Position numbers and translations under genes: made by a program
Shown here: positions 33,792 to 42,830 of the stretch, one piece after another
Layout: the number at the start of each line of letters is the position of its first letter
Position numbering within the stretch: position 1 is the first letter of the stretch
Notes under the pieces: generated by a model
Database searches by the model: none
What the model saw: the letters and a program-made list of their open reading frames with translations, nothing else
What the model was told of the DNA's origin: nothing
NCBI RefSeq assembly: GCF_014203795.1
Contig: NZ_JACHJU010000004.1
Location: forward strand, 186,001 to 250,000
Origin: Streptosporangium album
GTDB taxonomy: Bacteria > Actinomycetota > Actinomycetes > Streptosporangiales > Streptosporangiaceae
Length of the DNA stretch: 64,000 bases
Direction: 5' to 3'

Positions 33792-34790
33792 TCAGAGCCA
33801 GCCCCGCGCCGCCGCCTCCACGCCCGCCTGGAACCTGGTGGTCACGCCGAGCCGTTCCACGACCGCGGCGATCTTCCTGGTCGCGGTGCGGGCGCTGACG
33901 CCCAGGTGCCTGCCGATGGCTTCGTCCTTGAGCCCCGAGTTCAGCAGCCGCAGCACCAGCAGGTCCTCCTCGGCGGGCCTGTCATCCGCCGGTGGGGAGT
34001 CGCCGGTGAGCGGCTGGCCACGCTCCCAGTAGACGTCGAACAGCTCGATGAGCGCGTCCAGCAGCCGCGAGGGGTGCAGCAGCGCGATGTTGTCGTAGAC
34101 GCCGTCCACCAAGGGCAGTAGCCCGACCCTCCGGTCGGCGATGCGCAGCTTGAACGGCAGGCGCGACAGGAACCTGGAGCGCTCGCCCTCCTCGGCCAGG
34201 CGCAACAGGGTCTCCATGCGGCCCGGCCTGGCGAGCGAGCCGGGGCAGTACACCACCCTGATGTCCACGCCGCGGGCCAGCAGTTCCCTGGTTTCCTCCA
34301 GCTCCGACTCGTTGGTGTCGTGGGAGGAGTCGGGGCGGCCCAGGTACGGCGGGCTGTCGAAGCAGAGCAGCTCGGTGGTGACCGAGCGGGCCAGCTCGGT
34401 CATCTGCCGCTTGACGGCATCCTCGCCGGAGAGGATCTCCACCACGCCCGCGGGCTCGGCCCACATCCGACCCGAGTGGTAGAGCTGGGTGAAGTTGCCC
34501 ACCATGGTGCGCACCCTGGCCAGGCTCGCCTCCGCCTCCAGGCGGCGCCTGTCCACCAGCCAGCCGAGCGCCGCCTCGGGCGAGACCGGCTCGTAGCCGC
34601 CAGGGCCGGTCCTGCGCAGCAGGCCCACCTCGGCCAGCCGGCGCAGCGCGAGCCGCACTCGCGAGGAGGTGACCCCGAGGGCCGCGGCGAGCTCGGCGGT
34701 GCGCCGGCCCGGCTGCCTCAGCAGCAACCGATACACCCGCTCGTCGAACTCCGCGATCCCAACCCCGCCGAGAACCCGCCGCTCCTCCAC
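33792..34790 (-). CDS. TrmB-like/LuxR-type regulator
   Basis: A 332-residue regulator. The N-terminal winged helix (EFDERVYRLLLRQPGRRTAE, then LGVTSSRVRLALRRLAEVG) is TrmB-like. A middle domain of the phospholipase D/TrmB-sensor type (VVYCPGSLARPGRMETLLRL) follows, and the C-terminus is a LuxR-type helix-turn-helix (LLNSGLKDEAIGRHLGVSAR). The start is GTG 34790. It is divergent from the secreted subtilase gene with 155 bp between, a pairing often seen in actinomycetes, so it probably controls that protease. Confidence 0.82.
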   Translation of the reverse strand: MEERRVLGGVGIAEFDERVYRLLLRQPGRRTAELAAALGVTSSRVRLALRRLAEVGLLRRTGPGGYEPVSPEAALGWLVDRRRLEAEASLARVRTMVGNFTQLYHSGRMWAEPAGVVEILSGEDAVKRQMTELARSVTTELLCFDSPPYLGRPDSSHDTNESELEETRELLARGVDIRVVYCPGSLARPGRMETLLRLAEEGERSRFLSRLPFKLRIADRRVGLLPLVDGVYDNIALLHPSRLLDALIELFDVYWERGQPLTGDSPPADDRPAEEDLLVLRLLNSGLKDEAIGRHLGVSARTATRKIAAVVERLGVTTRFQAGVEAAARGWL

Positions 34791-34945
34791 GTACCACCTG
34801 ACCGGATCGTGTCCCTTTTGGCCATATGGCCGAAAATGTCATAACCATATCTCGACAAGGGATCCTCGCAGGCCGTTGACTGCTCACCGGCCCCTCCGGC
34901 GATCTTGGCCGGGCGGGTGGCAGACTCATCCCCTCAAGAGGAGCA

Positions 34946-37867
34946 ATGTCCCGCAACCCCCGCGTCTACAGCGCCATGGCGCTCGCCGCCGCGCTGGCGG
35001 TCACCTCCGCCGCGGCACCGGCGCTCGCCGAACCCGCTGCGACAGGCACCCCCTCCACTTACATCGTCACCCTCGCAGGGCAGCCGCTCGCCACTTACGG
35101 CGGCGGCGTGGACGGCATCGCCGCCACCAAGCCGGGCAAGGGCAAGGGCAGGAAGGTCGACACGGCCAGCGCCGACGCCAAGCGCTACCGCGAGCACCTG
35201 ACCAAGCGCCAGGACGAGGTCGCCCGCAGCGTCGGCGTGACCGCGCAGCGGCATAACTCCGTCGCCTCCAACAGCTTCGTCGCCGAGCTCACCCCCGCTC
35301 AGGCGCTCAGGCTGCACCGGACGGGCGGCGTCGTGTCCGTCGTCCAGGACACCCTGCGCAAGGCTCTGGACGACCGCAACTCCAGCGACTTCCTCGGCCT
35401 GTCAGGTGACAAGGGCGTGTGGGCCTCGCTCGGTGGCGCCGCCAAGGCGGGCAAGGGCATCGTGGTCGGCGTCATCGACACCGGCGTTTGGCCGGAGAAC
35501 CCCTCCTTCGCCGGCCCCTCGCTCGGCGCCGAGGCGCCCGCCGCCGCCGACCCCTACCGGCCCTACCGCCAGGGCACGGCCACGGTCATGAAGAAGGCCG
35601 ACGGCTCCACCTTCACCGGCCTGTGCGAGACCGGCACGGAGTTCACCGCCGATCTGTGCAATCAGAAGCTGGTGGGTGCCAGGTACTTCGGCAAGGCCTG
35701 GCTGAACCACAACGACCCCGCCGCCACCGGCGAGTACGCCTCGCCGCGCGACCGGGGCGGGCACGGCTCCCACACCGCGAGCACCGCCGCGGGCAACCAC
35801 GCCGTCCCCGCCACCGCCAACGGCATCGACTTCGGCCAGATCTCCGGCGTCGCCCCCGGAGCGGCCGTCTCCGTCTACAAGGCGCTGTGGGAAGGCCCGA
35901 ACGGAGGCACCGGCTACACCTCCGACATCATCGAGGCCATCGACCAGGCCGTCGCCGACGGCGTCGACGTGATCAACTACTCGGTCGGCGGTGCGAACGA
36001 GTCCTCCACCGACGACCCGGTCCAGCTGGCCTTCCTGGCCGCCGCGGACGCCGGCATCTTCGTCGCCACCGCGGGCGGCAACTCCGGCCCCGACGCCTCC
36101 ACCTTGGACAACACCGCCCCGTGGACGACCACCGTCGCCGCGAGCACCGTCGCGCCCTACCTGGCCGACGTGCGGCTGGGCGACGGCAGCACCTTCCGCG
36201 GCGCCAGCACCACCGTCAGCGCGCCGTTCGGGCCCAAGCCGCTGGCCACCTCGGTGTCGGTGAAGAACGCCGCCGCCTCCGACTCCGACGCCCAGGTCTG
36301 CGCGGAGGGGTCGCTGGACCCGGCCAAGGCCGCCGGGAAGATCATCTACTGCGTGCGCGGCGTCACCCCGCGCGTGGACAAGTCCGCCGAGGTCAAGCGC
36401 GCCGGCGGCGTGGGCATGGTGCTGGGCAATCCCAGCGACCAGGACACCGGCGCCGACGTGCACGCCGTACCGACCGTGCACATCAACACCCCCGACACCG
36501 AGAAGGTCCTCGCCTACGCCGCCACCCCCGGCGCGACGGTGACGCTGCTCCCCTCCTCCTCCACCGAGGGTGCCGTATACCCGCAGGTCGCCAGCTTCTC
36601 CTCGCGCGGCCCCTCCCTCAGCAACAACGGCGACCTGATCAAGCCCGACATCGCCGCCCCCGGCGTGTCGATCCTCGCCGCCGTCGCGCCCCCCGGGAAC
36701 CAGGGCAAGGACTTCGACTTCTACTCCGGCACCTCGATGGCCACCCCGCACATCGCCGGTCTGGCCGCTCTGTACCTGGGCACGAACCCGCTCCTGTCGC
36801 CCGCCGCCGTCAAGTCGGCGATGATGACCACCGCCTACGACACCAAAACGCCCGACCTCTTCGCGCAGGGCTCAGGTCACGTCGACCCCGCCCGCATGCT
36901 GAAGCCCGGCCTGGTCTATGACGCCGCGGCCCAGGACTGGTACGGGTACCTGGAGGGGCTGGGCGTCAAGACCGGCACCGGCGCCGCGCCCGTCGCCACC
37001 AGCGACCTGAACTACCCCAGCATCGCGGTCGGCGCTCTGTTCGGCTCAAGGACCCTCACTCGCAAGGTCACGGCGCTGACCCCCGGCGTCTACCGCGCGG
37101 CCGTCGACCTGCCGGACATCAAGACCAAGGTCAAGCCCTCCAGCCTGGTCTTCAAGAAGGCGGGTGAGACCAAGGAGTTCACCGTCTCCATGGAGATGAC
37201 GCGCCACACCGGCGCCGGCGCCATCGTCGGCTCGCTGACCTGGCAGGGTGAGAACACCGCCGTCCGCAGCCCCATCATGGTCACCCCGCTGAGCGCCAAG
37301 GCGCCCGCCGAGGTCAAGGGCGCGGGTCCGCAGGGCTCGCTCACCTACGACGTGACCCCCGGCGTGTCGAAGTTCCCCGTCAAGGCCTACGGCCCCGTCT
37401 CCGCCGACCCGGTGCCCGGCACCGTGAGTCCCGGCGACATCTGGGGCAAGGAAGTCTCCGTCGTCGTGCCCGAAGGCGCCAAGGCCGTCTCCTTCAAGCT
37501 CATCCCCGGCGACCCCGAGACGGAGGTCGGCGCCATCCTGGGCTACACCGAGGGCGGCGCGATGCAGGGCCTGGCCTGGGTCACCTCGTGGGAGGACTAC
37601 CGCGCGGTCCTGGCCAATCCCAGGCCCGGCAAGTACACCCTGTCCGTGCTCACCTTCGGGAGCGCCGAGACGCCGTTCAGTACGCAGGTCAACGTCGTGG
37701 ACGCCGGCTCCGGGTCCGGCGCGCTGACGGTGACGCCCGACAAACCGAAGGTCACGCCGGGAACGACGTTCCCGCTGACGGCCACCTGGTCCGGCCAGCC
37801 GGACCGGACGGCGACCGGCTACATCGAGTACCCCAGCGGGGTCGGCACGATCGTGACGATCAACTGA
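34946..37867 (+). CDS. secreted subtilisin-like serine protease (S8)
   Basis: A 973-residue exported protease. A signal peptide ends after ALA near residue 28. An inhibitor-I9 propeptide (STYIVTLAGQPLATYGG) runs to about 150. The catalytic triad is D178 (GVIDTGVWPE), H273 (DRGGHGSHTA) and S597 (YSGTSMATPHIAG), with oxyanion N379. A PA-type insert sits around 430-540 between H and S. C-terminal beta domains follow (fibronectin-III-like and a pre-peptidase-like end). ATG 34946 follows AAGAGGAGCA. A strong hairpin follows the stop. It degrades proteins outside the cell. Confidence 0.93.
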   Translation: MSRNPRVYSAMALAAALAVTSAAAPALAEPAATGTPSTYIVTLAGQPLATYGGGVDGIAATKPGKGKGRKVDTASADAKRYREHLTKRQDEVARSVGVTAQRHNSVASNSFVAELTPAQALRLHRTGGVVSVVQDTLRKALDDRNSSDFLGLSGDKGVWASLGGAAKAGKGIVVGVIDTGVWPENPSFAGPSLGAEAPAAADPYRPYRQGTATVMKKADGSTFTGLCETGTEFTADLCNQKLVGARYFGKAWLNHNDPAATGEYASPRDRGGHGSHTASTAAGNHAVPATANGIDFGQISGVAPGAAVSVYKALWEGPNGGTGYTSDIIEAIDQAVADGVDVINYSVGGANESSTDDPVQLAFLAAADAGIFVATAGGNSGPDASTLDNTAPWTTTVAASTVAPYLADVRLGDGSTFRGASTTVSAPFGPKPLATSVSVKNAAASDSDAQVCAEGSLDPAKAAGKIIYCVRGVTPRVDKSAEVKRAGGVGMVLGNPSDQDTGADVHAVPTVHINTPDTEKVLAYAATPGATVTLLPSSSTEGAVYPQVASFSSRGPSLSNNGDLIKPDIAAPGVSILAAVAPPGNQGKDFDFYSGTSMATPHIAGLAALYLGTNPLLSPAAVKSAMMTTAYDTKTPDLFAQGSGHVDPARMLKPGLVYDAAAQDWYGYLEGLGVKTGTGAAPVATSDLNYPSIAVGALFGSRTLTRKVTALTPGVYRAAVDLPDIKTKVKPSSLVFKKAGETKEFTVSMEMTRHTGAGAIVGSLTWQGENTAVRSPIMVTPLSAKAPAEVKGAGPQGSLTYDVTPGVSKFPVKAYGPVSADPVPGTVSPGDIWGKEVSVVVPEGAKAVSFKLIPGDPETEVGAILGYTEGGAMQGLAWVTSWEDYRAVLANPRPGKYTLSVLTFGSAETPFSTQVNVVDAGSGSGALTVTPDKPKVTPGTTFPLTATWSGQPDRTATGYIEYPSGVGTIVTIN

Positions 37868-37880
37868 CCTGAACCGATCC

Positions 37881-37916
37881 GACGCGGGCCGTTCCCTCCC
37901 GGGAGCGGCCCGCGTC
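37881..37916 (+). terminator. terminator hairpin after the subtilase
   Basis: Arms GACGCGGGCCGTTCCC and GGGAGCGGCCCGCGTC pair at 15 of 16 positions around the loop TCCC, 13 nt after the stop codon. Confidence 0.85.
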
Positions 37917-37920
37917 GCGC

Positions 37921-38045
37921 GTGTCCCCCAGGACGATCCACGCCGCGCTCGACGCCGGCGTCACCCTCGTCGACACCGCCGACGCCTACCCCCCACCAGC
38001 GCCGAGGTCGGGCACAACGAGCGCCTGGTGGCGCTGCCTACGACG
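37921..38045 (+). pseudogene. aldo/keto reductase fragment
   Basis: VSPRTIHAALDAGVTLVDTA DAYP matches the N-terminal region of aldo/keto reductases (cofactor-binding GVTLVDTADAY). A shift then gives TSAEVGHNERLVALP before the sequence breaks off. It is a fragment only, with no start and no active-site lysine. Confidence 0.7.
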
Positions 38046-38050
38046 ATTCC

Positions 38051-38493
38051 TCATCCTGTACGGCCGACGCCGGCAAGCGCCACCCGAGCCCCGAGGTGGA
38101 GCCCGCCGCTGGTGTCCAGCACCTGCCCGGTCACCCAGCGAGCATCGTCGGAGGCAATGAAGGCCACCACGTCGGCCACGTCCTCGGCCCGGCCGACTCG
38201 CCCCAGCGCCGCCTGCCCGGCGAGGAACGCCGCCGTCTCAGGGGGGAACAGCGACGCGTTCACCTCGGTCATGGTCGCGCCCGGTGCGACGACGTTCACG
38301 GTGATGCCGCGGTCGCCCAGTGCCAGGGCGAGGGTGCGACTCATGGTCTCTACCGCGCCCTTGGTCATGGCGAAGGAGGTCTGCGCGGGGTTGGCGATCC
38401 GGGTGACGGCCGAGGAGAGGCTGACGATGCGTCCGCCATCGGCCAGCAGCGGGAGCGCGCGCTGGATGATGAAGTAGGGGGCGTGTATCGAAT
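38051..38493 (-). pseudogene. SDR oxidoreductase, 5' truncated
   Basis: The minus strand encodes the C-terminal two thirds of a short-chain dehydrogenase: HAPYFIIQRALPLLADGGRI, then SLSSAVTRIANPAQTSFAMT KGAVE (Ser, and T-K in place of the usual YxxxK) and ITVNVVAPGATMTEV, ending LDTSGGLHLG. The Rossmann TGxxxGxG start is missing. At the break near 38479 the plus strand reads GGGCGTGTATCGAA, which resembles the IS5 end at 40910-40925, so an IS event may have removed the 5' part. Confidence 0.75.
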
Positions 38494-38592
38494 GTAGCCG
38501 GGGGCTGCTCGTGCCGCACAACCACACCTCGACTGCCGATGCACCACTGCTCCCCCAGCGAGCTCACCGGTCAGGCACCCCCACCCCCGTCT

Positions 38593-38637
38593 ATTGACCA
38601 TGCGGTCAATTGGGATAGTATTGACCGCATGGTCAAT
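38593..38637 (+). promoter_or_regulatory. promoter with two TetR-type operators
   Basis: Two 18-bp palindromes, ATTGACCATGCGGTCAAT (38593) and ATTGACCGCATGGTCAAT (38620), flank TAGTAT at 38616-38621. TTGACC of the first box (38594) and TAGTAT form a -35/-10 pair with a 16-nt spacer. The second box covers the start codon at 38629, so the transcript would be leaderless. Confidence 0.8.
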
Positions 38638-39081
38638 AGCGTTGAAAGAGATGAGCTCGGGTCGACATCGCTCGCGTCTGTATCGCTCGCGAGAGTGAAG
38701 CGACTGGTAGCCGCCTACGTGGTCGTGGCCTTGGGCACGCTGGTGGCCCTGGCCGTCCTGGCGGTGGCGGCACCACATCTGGCGACCTCAGAGGCATGGG
38801 GTCACGCCGTGATCGTCGCCGTGTTCGCGATCGTGTTACCCGTGCGGACGCGCGCCGCACTCAAAGGGAGCCCCTCCGGCCTTCGTGCGCTCACCATCAT
38901 CGGATGTGTCTTGCTGGTGGTGAATCTCGTCGAGGCCGCGCTGCCTGGCGTCTTCCCTGCGTGGATGCGCGTCGAGATGCTCGTCATCGCCGCAATGATG
39001 CTGACCCTTGCGATCCTGTCAATCCGGGTTCGCCGGAACCGTCAGCCAGTCGCCGATGACCAGGCCAATGATCCACGGTGA
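38629..39081 (+). CDS. small integral membrane protein
   Basis: A 150-residue protein with four predicted membrane helices (LVAAYVVVALGTLVALAVLA, VIVAVFAIVLPV, ALTIIGCVLLVVNLVEAA, EMLVIAAMMLTLAILSI). It is a hypothetical of the type often paired with a TetR gene. ATG 38629 is set by the promoter geometry: the second operator covers it and the -10 is 7 nt upstream. The TetR gene starts 4 nt after its stop, so both form an operon under the two operators. Function unknown; a role in solvent or drug tolerance would be speculation. Confidence 0.72.
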   Translation: MVNSVERDELGSTSLASVSLARVKRLVAAYVVVALGTLVALAVLAVAAPHLATSEAWGHAVIVAVFAIVLPVRTRAALKGSPSGLRALTIIGCVLLVVNLVEAALPGVFPAWMRVEMLVIAAMMLTLAILSIRVRRNRQPVADDQANDPR

Positions 39082-39085
39082 CGGC

Positions 39086-39721
39086 ATGACCACTTCGTCC
39101 TCACAAATCACAAGGTCGGGTGCGCGTCGGCGTCGACTCGACGAGAATCAACGCCGGGCACAGATCATGACCGCAGCCGTGGAGGAACTCGCCGACTGCG
39201 GTTACGACGGCCTGTCGTTGACTCGCATCGCCGAGCGGGCCGGCGTTTCCAAGGGCCTGCTCTGGCACTACTTCGCCGACAAGGACGACCTGATGGAGTC
39301 CACCGCCAAAGCGACGATGACTACCATCCGCGACCGCATCGCGAACTCGCTCGACCTGACCGAGCCCGTCCCGGACATCATTCGCGCAGCTCTACGCCGA
39401 GCTGCGGCCTTGACCGTCACCCACCGGGGAGAACTCACCGCACTCAACCACATCGCGCACAACCTGCGTCACCCCGATGGCACGCCGCGCCTGACGCCTG
39501 ACGCCTACGAAGAGACCTACCAAGCACAGGAATCGCTGTTCCGACGCGGCCAAGCCGAGGGAACCCTGCGCGACTTCGACACCCGCGTGATGGCCATCAC
39601 CTACCAAGGCGCGATCGACATGATGATCGGATACCTCGGAACCAACCGCCCCCACATCGACCCTGACGACTACGCCGACAAACTCGCGGACATCCTGCTC
39701 ACTGGCATCCAGCGAAGCTGA
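39086..39721 (+). CDS. TetR-family regulator
   Basis: A 211-residue repressor starting at 39086 (MTTSSSQITRSGARRRRLDE). The helix-turn-helix is GLSLTRIAERAGVSKGLLWH YFADKDDL, with the LWHYF recognition core. The C-terminal domain (YEETYQAQESLFRRGQAEG) is of the TetR_C_6/BetI type. It is the second gene of the operon controlled by paired TTGACC/GGTCAA operators and is expected to bind them, closing a negative feedback loop. Confidence 0.87.
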   Translation: MTTSSSQITRSGARRRRLDENQRRAQIMTAAVEELADCGYDGLSLTRIAERAGVSKGLLWHYFADKDDLMESTAKATMTTIRDRIANSLDLTEPVPDIIRAALRRAAALTVTHRGELTALNHIAHNLRHPDGTPRLTPDAYEETYQAQESLFRRGQAEGTLRDFDTRVMAITYQGAIDMMIGYLGTNRPHIDPDDYADKLADILLTGIQRS

Positions 39722-40006
39722 TCCTGGTGGCACAACCCCAGACTCACCGAGCCATCTCACGCCACCTAATAGATCGCGCACGCTAAAGCCGGGTCCGCAG
39801 GGGGAAGGGCCGGGGCAAACCGGGTCTGGTCTGCTGCACTTGCTCGCCGTTGACCTGCCGGTCGGCCCCGGCCCCGCCACCAGGTGATCGCGCTGCACCC
39901 GGCCACCATGCCGCCCGTGTGGGGTGGCGGGCGCGGGCCGAGCCCGCCACCCTCACCCGCCTGCCGCGACCACGAGATCGTCACCTGCGACTATCACACG
40001 TGCTGG

Positions 40007-40881
40007 TCACAGCCACTCGTTGATGGCCGCTACGAGGACGGTCGCTTCGTAGCGGACCGCGAGTTTGTCGTACCGCGTCGCCACCGCCCGGTGCCTTTTG
40101 AGCCGGTTGATTCCACACTCGACGGCGTGCCGCTCCCGGTAGTCGACTGGGTCGAATTTCGGCGGACGGCCGCCACGAGAGCCGAGTTTCTTTCGGTTGC
40201 GGGCCTGGTCGGCCTTGTCCGGGATGGTGGAGCGGATGCCACGTCTGCGCAGGTAGGCGCGGTTCTTGCGGGAGGCGTACGCCTTGTCGGCCCGAACCCG
40301 CCTCGGCCTGGTGCGTGGTCGGCCCGGCCCCAACCGGGGCACCCTGACGCGGCCCAGAACGGCCTCGAACTGCGGGGAGTCCCCGCGCTGCCCAGCGGTG
40401 ATCACGATGGACATGGGCTTCTGCCCCTGCTCGACGGCCAGGTGCAGCTTGGTGGTCAGGCCGCCGCGCGAGCGTCCGAGGCCGTGGTCGTCGGGCTCGG
40501 TGGCGCCGCCGCCGGGCGGCTCCTTTTGCAGTTCCCCCTTTTCCTCGCTCCGGCGGCGTGCTGGTGTGCCCGGCAGACAGTGGAGTCGACGTTGAGATCC
40601 CAGGTGATCAGGCCCTTCGCATCGGCCCGGGCCTGGAGCAGGGTGAAGACGTACTGCCAGGTGCCGTTGCGCTGCCAGCGGCGGAACAGGTCGTACGCCC
40701 GGCCCCACGGCCCATACTCCTCGGGCATGTCCCGCCACGGGATGCCAGTACGGACCCGGAAACGTATGCCGTCGATCAGCTGCCGCCGTGTCCATGTCCG
40801 TGGCCGGCCGGGCTTCTTGCCCTTCGGCAACAGTGGCTCCAGCACGGCCCATTGCTCGTCCGTCATATCTCCACGCCCCAC
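40007..40881 (-). CDS. IS5-family (IS427-type) transposase by frameshift
   Basis: Two minus-strand frames make one transposase. The first (40881-40456, [20 protein letters not shown]) is the N-terminal DUF4096 domain with [18 protein letters not shown], where D begins the DDE core. The second continues with [20 protein letters not shown] and [19 protein letters not shown], then [20 protein letters not shown] and [20 protein letters not shown] with the final E. They join by a -1 shift at the A/G run CCCCCTTTT (plus strand 40534-40542), as in other IS427 members. The upstream end near 40925 is GGGCGTGTATCGAAAGTGG in reverse complement. Whether the shift is programmed or a mutation cannot be proved here. 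Confidence 0.78.
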
Positions 40882-40926
40882 GAACCAAGATCATCTCACG
40901 GCCAAGATCCACTTTCGATACACGCC

Positions 40927-42081
40927 CTAGCGGTGGGAGGCCAGGAGGGCGTGGTGATCGGCGCTGTCGGTGCCGTCCGGGTCGGCGTGTACGGTGGCGG
41001 CGCGCAGGCGGGGCAGGTCGTGAATCAGCCGGTGCTCGGCTTGCACCGCCACGGCGTGCGCCTGGACCAGCGACAGGTCGCACTCGACCACGATGTCCAC
41101 CTCGGCGCGCAGCGCATGACCGATCCAGCGCAGCCGCAGCGATCCAACCCGTTGCACGCCGGGGGTGGCGGTGAGGATCTGCTCCGCCTGGTCGACCAGG
41201 GCGGGATCGACGGCGTCCATCAGCCGGTGGTAGATCTCACGGGCCGCATCCCGCAGCACGAAGCAGATCGCGACGGTGATCGTCAAACCGACGATCGGGT
41301 CGGCGATCGGCCATCCCAACTCCGCGCCGCCCGCGCCGATCAGTACGGCCAGCGAGGTGAAGCCGTCGGTGCGGGCGTGCAGGCCGTCGGCGACCAGCGC
41401 GGCCGAGCCGATCTCGCGGCCGACCCTGATCCGGTAGCGGGCCACCCACTCGTTGCCCAGGAAGCCGATCACCCCGGCGGCGGCGACCCAGCCGAGCGCT
41501 TGGACGTCTTGGGGGTTGATCAGGCGCTTGACGGCCTCGTACCCGGCGAACGCGGCCGAGCCCGCGATGATCAACACGATGATGATCCCCGCCAGGTCTT
41601 CGGCCCTGCCGTAGCCGTAGGTGAAGCGGCGAGTGGCCACCCGCCGCCCCAGAGCGAAGGCGATCGCCAGCGGCACCGCGGTCAGGGCGTCGGCGAAGTT
41701 GTGCAACGTGTCGCCCAGCAACGCCACCGAGCCGGAGAACGCCACGATCACCGCCTGGGCCACGGCGGTCACCGCCAGGGCGGCGAAAGAGATGGCCAAT
41801 ACGTGCATTCCGCGGCTGCTGGACTCCAGCGCCGCATCGCTCTTGTCGGCGCTGTCGTGGCTGTGCGGGGTGAAGGCATGACCGGCCCGCGCCATCAAGC
41901 GCCTGAGCCGGCCGCCCCCGACCGACTCACCATGGCCGTGCCCATGGCCGTGCCCATGTCCGTGCCCATGTCCGTGCCCGTGGCCGGATTGGGGTCCGTT
42001 GCCGGACTCGGGCCCATGCCCATGCCTGTGTCCGTGGGACTCCTGGGGGGATAAAGAACCGGCATCCTGCTGGTCAGACAT
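40927..42081 (-). CDS. cation diffusion facilitator, histidine-rich (zinc exporter)
   Basis: A 384-residue CDF-family exporter. A long HGHG repeat near residue 35-50 would bind metal. Six membrane helices follow: motifs [16 protein letters not shown] and [20 protein letters not shown] carry the HxxxD pairs of the metal site. The cytoplasmic C-terminal domain (LHARTDG then [20 protein letters not shown]) is present. It swaps zinc or a related cation for protons. The start at 42081 follows a divergent ArsR gene across a 48-bp gap, so control by that repressor is likely. Confidence 0.9.
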   Translation of the reverse strand: MSDQQDAGSLSPQESHGHRHGHGPESGNGPQSGHGHGHGHGHGHGHGHGHGESVGGGRLRRLMARAGHAFTPHSHDSADKSDAALESSSRGMHVLAISFAALAVTAVAQAVIVAFSGSVALLGDTLHNFADALTAVPLAIAFALGRRVATRRFTYGYGRAEDLAGIIIVLIIAGSAAFAGYEAVKRLINPQDVQALGWVAAAGVIGFLGNEWVARYRIRVGREIGSAALVADGLHARTDGFTSLAVLIGAGGAELGWPIADPIVGLTITVAICFVLRDAAREIYHRLMDAVDPALVDQAEQILTATPGVQRVGSLRLRWIGHALRAEVDIVVECDLSLVQAHAVAVQAEHRLIHDLPRLRAATVHADPDGTDSADHHALLASHR

Positions 42082-42115
42082 CGCTACCTCACTTGTAATC
42101 GGTGCCCTTCTCTCG

Positions 42116-42129
42116 GACTATATGTAGTC
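42116..42129. promoter_or_regulatory. operator between exporter and ArsR
   Basis: GACTA-TATG-TAGTC, with 5-bp arms, abuts the ArsR start codon in the 48-bp gap between divergent genes. Confidence 0.5.
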
Positions 42130-42489
42130 ATGTACGCACGCGACAACGCCTCAGGTGCCAACCCGCCGCAAGAACAACCCACCAGCGCCCAGGTGGAGGC
42201 CGCCGTCGAGGCCTTCCGCATGCTCAGCGACGCCACCCGGCTGCGCCTGATGTGGCTGCTGGCCTCGGGCGAATACGACGTCGGCTCCCTGGCCGAGACC
42301 ATCGCGGTCGCGCGCCCCTCGGTCTCCCAGCACCTGGCCAAACTCCGCCTCGCCGGCCTGGTCCACACCCGGCGCGACGGCCGCCGCGTGCTGTATCGCG
42401 CCCGCGACGTCCACGTTTGCACCCTCATCGGCGAGGCCCTTTTCCACGCCGACCATGAGGTCTCGAACATCCCCCGCCACCAGGACTGA
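42130..42489 (+). CDS. ArsR/SmtB metal-responsive repressor
   Basis: A 119-residue winged-helix repressor. The DNA-reading region is MLSDATRLRLMWLLASGEYD and ARPSVSQHLAKLRLAGLVHT. The last helix holds DVHVCTLIGEALFHADHEV, with the D-x-H...H-x-x-E pattern of the alpha-5 zinc site of SmtB/CzrA. It is divergent from the CDF exporter and likely releases the shared operator when zinc (or cobalt/nickel) binds. Confidence 0.9.
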   Translation: MYARDNASGANPPQEQPTSAQVEAAVEAFRMLSDATRLRLMWLLASGEYDVGSLAETIAVARPSVSQHLAKLRLAGLVHTRRDGRRVLYRARDVHVCTLIGEALFHADHEVSNIPRHQD

Positions 42490-42499
42490 CGGCGGGCCA

Positions 42500-42742
42500 G
42501 TGGTTGAGCTGCGTCGTCAGTCGCTCCCGCCCTGTCAGACTGCCGTCCCCGCACTTGTCGCGCCGATCGCAGGAACCGGCCTTGCCGCCTTGCTCACGGC
42601 CGCGGCCGCCTTCCTGACCGTGCTCATCGTGCTGGCCACCGGCGAGGAAGACCTACGCGCCGCTCGCTGCCGCCGCACGGGAGTCGTTGCCCCCGTGCAG
42701 ATTCACCGCCTCCAGCCGGGATCCGATGCCGTATTCGGATAG
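42500..42742 (+). CDS. small membrane ORF, doubtful
   Basis: An 80-residue frame from GTG 42500 with one hydrophobic stretch (AGTGLAALLTAAAAFLTVLI). No ribosome site is clear and no family is recognised. It may be real or a gap ORF; the 341-bp stretch between the ArsR gene and the GNAT gene holds nothing else. Confidence 0.25.
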   Translation: MVELRRQSLPPCQTAVPALVAPIAGTGLAALLTAAAAFLTVLIVLATGEEDLRAARCRRTGVVAPVQIHRLQPGSDAVFG

Positions 42743-42830
42743 GAGGCCGCGCCGCGTGGGCGGGCGGGCTGCGAAACAGCGAATGCCTGGGGCCGGCATT
42801 GTGAGTGGACGGGGCGCGGCGCGCCGGGGT

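Noticed and set aside
35402-36751. Long minus-strand ORF opposite the subtilase gene
   Set aside because: Glycine- and valine-rich antisense shadow of a highly GC-biased gene; the plus strand carries signal peptide and catalytic triad.
39722-40006. Possible gene between the TetR and IS5 genes
   Set aside because: Only proline- and glycine-rich shadow frames in 285 bp; no motif or ribosome site.
41940-41985. Short tandem repeat (CATGGCCGTGCC-like)
   Set aside because: It encodes the histidine-rich HGHG stretch of the exporter, which explains it.
40558-42054. Long plus-strand ORF opposite IS5 and the cation exporter
   Set aside because: Antisense to two genes with clear motifs on the minus strand.
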